From DATGZX01 sp035296965 (GTDB lineage Bacteria; Planctomycetota; Planctomycetia; Gemmatales; Gemmataceae), in assembly GCA_035296965.1 (NCBI GenBank), contig DATGZX010000354.1, forward strand, positions 1 to 15,727: a stretch of 15,727 nt of DNA, read 5' to 3'. Position numbers and translations under genes: made by a program. How positions within the stretch are numbered: position 1 is the first letter of the stretch; every line of letters starts with the position of its first letter. Below the pieces are notes generated by a model. It was not told the origin of the DNA. It saw only the letters and a program-made list of their open reading frames with translations, and searched no databases. Of the stretch, positions 14,284 to 15,727 are shown one piece after another.

Positions 14284-15594
14284 CTAGCCGCCGGCTCCCT
14301 GATCCTTGCGATGGTAATTTGGATACGCCGGTCTCTTTGGCACTTGTTGCGGGTTCTTCTTCAATTCATCCAGCACCGTTGCCACGGCCTTTTCAAGCTG
14401 CGGATCCCGGCCGGCGCGGACCTCGTAGGGGTCGAGATCCACCTCGATATCGGGTGCGACACCGTGGTTCTCCACATCCCACGTACCGTCCGGGCTGAAG
14501 AAGGCAAAGTTGGGCGCCGTCACCATGCCGCCATCCATAAGCGGTGGATAGCCGCCGATGCCTACGAGGCCGCCCCAGGTGCGCTTGCCGACCAGTTTGC
14601 CGACGCCGGCCTTGCGGAAATACCAGGGCATGGCGTCCCCGCCTGAGCCGGCAAATTCGTTGATGATCATCACCTTGGGGCCAAAGATCGCACCGCCAGG
14701 AGTCGTGTAGACTTTGCCGGTGCGGGAGGTCCAGTAATTCAGCAGCGGGCGGCGCAGGTATTCGATAATGTAGTCGGCCGCCAGACCGCCGCCGTTGAAG
14801 CGTTCGTCGATCACCGCCGCCTGCTTGTCCACCTGCGCGAAGAAATAGCGATTGAAGTTCCTGTAGCCCCCGGCGCCGGTATCCGGAAGATACACGTAGG
14901 CAACCTTGCCTTCGCTCATGTCATTCACCTTCCGGCGGTTGCCTTCGATCCAGGCGAGGTTGCGCAGGGCATTGTCCGATTCGATTGGCACCACGGTCAC
15001 TTCACGTGAACCCTTGCCGTCCGGAGTCGGCCCCACCTTGATGGTAACTGCCTTGTCGGCCGTGGCCTCGAATGCGCGATAGAGGTTGTCCGGCGCCCGC
15101 AAGTCTTTGCCATTGACCGCCAGCAAGTAGTCGCCTTCATGAACATTGACGCCGGGTTGCGTCAACGGTGCGCGGAGCTGCGGATTCCAGTTCTCGCCCG
15201 AGTAAACGCGGGTGAAGCGATACCGGCCCCTGTCGACATCGTAGTCCGCACCCAGGAGTCCACCTTTGACGTGCTTTACCTCCGGCGTATCGCCTCCCAT
15301 GACGTACGTGTGGCCCAGCGTCAATTCGCCAAGCATTTCGTTGAACAAATAATTGAGATCCGCGCGGTGGGCAATGCCGTCCAGGAAGATGGCGTATTTC
15401 TTCTCCGCCGCAGCGATGTCGAGCCCGTGATAATGCGGGTCGTAGAGGAAGTCGCGCTGGAGCCGCCACGCCTCGTGGTACATCTGCCGCCATTCTGCTC
15501 GGGGATTTACGTAAACCTCCATGTCGTCCAGCTTGAGCGGCCCGGCGCCAGGAGACGATCCCGTGCCGCCGCCTGGTGCAGGGCGGCCTGTCAC
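14284..15594 (-). pseudogene. Tricorn-type protease (S41), C-terminal fragment
   Basis: This is the catalytic half of a tricorn protease homologue, a self-compartmentalising serine peptidase that degrades oligopeptides. Only 436 aa remain of a family whose members are usually over 1000 aa: the N-terminal beta-propellers are missing. Visible parts are the C1 region (35-110, 'RAEWRQMYHEAWRLQRDF', with H95 in 'LTLGHTYV'), a PDZ domain (about 115-205, 'GVNVHEGDYLLAVNGKDL') and the C2/S41 core (205-415) with nucleophile S317 in 'NEFAGSGGDAMPW' and E375 in 'VENHGVAPDIEVD'. The active-site residues are all intact. The reading frame ends upstream at an in-frame TAA (15640-15642), and its first possible start, GTG 15594, lies within the tip of an apparent insertion element (15589 onward). 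I infer truncation by insertion, so the fragment is probably not functional as tricorn. Confidence 0.85.
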
Positions 15595-15727
15595 CCGACA
15601 TAAGGTTTTGCCGACTAATCCCGACGCCAGTTTTGCCGGTTAATTCGGACAGCGCTTTTGCCGCCTAATGCCGTCAGCTGGTTTTGCCGCAGCTGCACAC
15701 ATCGGATACAGTGCCATGGGCATCACG
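15589..15727. mobile_element. Terminal end of an insertion element, IS21-like (partial)
   Basis: The sequence from TGTCA (15589-15593) breaks the tricorn gene and leads into an ordered array of direct repeats. A TG tip followed by several tandem copies of a 20-25 base motif is the usual build of IS21-family ends, where IstA binds; Tn7/Tn552-like ends are similar in plan. The transposase genes and the opposite end would lie to the right of the window. The element type is inference; the array and the gene break are visible. Confidence 0.6.
15606..15689. repeat. Tandem TTTTGCCG repeats, period 25-26
   Basis: TTTTGCCG occurs at 15606, 15631, 15656 and 15682, with steps of 25, 25 and 26 bases. 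The spacers keep a shared pattern of TAAT followed by CCG or CGG. Four regular copies cannot be chance. They most likely are transposase-binding sites of the element end that starts at 15589. Confidence 0.88.

Noticed and set aside
15606..15689. CRISPR array
   Set aside because: The repeat core is only 8 bases, the spacers share sequence, and the period of 25 is too short; it fits a transposon end.

Overview
The window looks like a chromosomal segment of a planctomycete, most likely Gemmataceae or a relative. The evidence is indirect: a large secreted protein starts with the basic, proline-rich 'RTRPGVEELEVRTQPS'-type leader typical of planctomycetal exported proteins and ends in four DUF4214 repeats; there is a tricorn-type protease, a YfhO-like giant membrane protein and a Flp-pilin-like mini-protein; and GTG starts are frequent in fairly GC-rich DNA. 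There are no rRNA, tRNA or CRISPR loci.

Layout. 1-1240: an AT-richer two-gene cassette (+) of phage or plasmid flavour, with palindromes upstream and a clean intrinsic terminator at its end. 1375-4782: a minus-strand block. In order of transcription it holds a BshB1-like PIG-L deacetylase, a small conserved-looking protein, a full-length XerD-type tyrosine recombinase with all six catalytic residues, and an exported thioredoxin-fold/TPR protein. 5013-5432: a small winged-helix-like protein, divergent from the deacetylase. 5433-5810: non-coding, holding a minus-strand terminator. 5811-6023: a Flp-pilin-like ORF whose tail is antisense to the 3' end of a 934-aa YfhO-family membrane protein (minus, 5896-8700). 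That protein carries an in-frame palindromic repeat and a low-complexity C-terminal tail. 8847-11403: kdsB and pyrG (+), separated by a hairpin terminator. 11865-14090: a secreted S53 (sedolisin) peptidase with a PKD-like domain and four DUF4214 repeats, followed by a strong terminator. 14284-15594: the C-terminal half of a tricorn-type protease (minus), cut at its 5' end by what looks like the tip of an IS21-like insertion element (15589 onward), whose terminal repeat array fills the rest of the window.

Functional links. PyrG makes the CTP that KdsB uses to activate KDO, so that pair fits outer-membrane/LPS metabolism. The remaining genes are a mixture of envelope, exported and recombination functions with no single pathway.

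The parts most worth a second look are the truncated tricorn protease with the direct-repeat transposon end, the in-frame repeat in yfhO, the odd junction where the pilin-like ORF meets the yfhO tail, and the unrecognised two-gene cassette at the left edge. I did not find convincing evidence for a wholly new multi-gene system.
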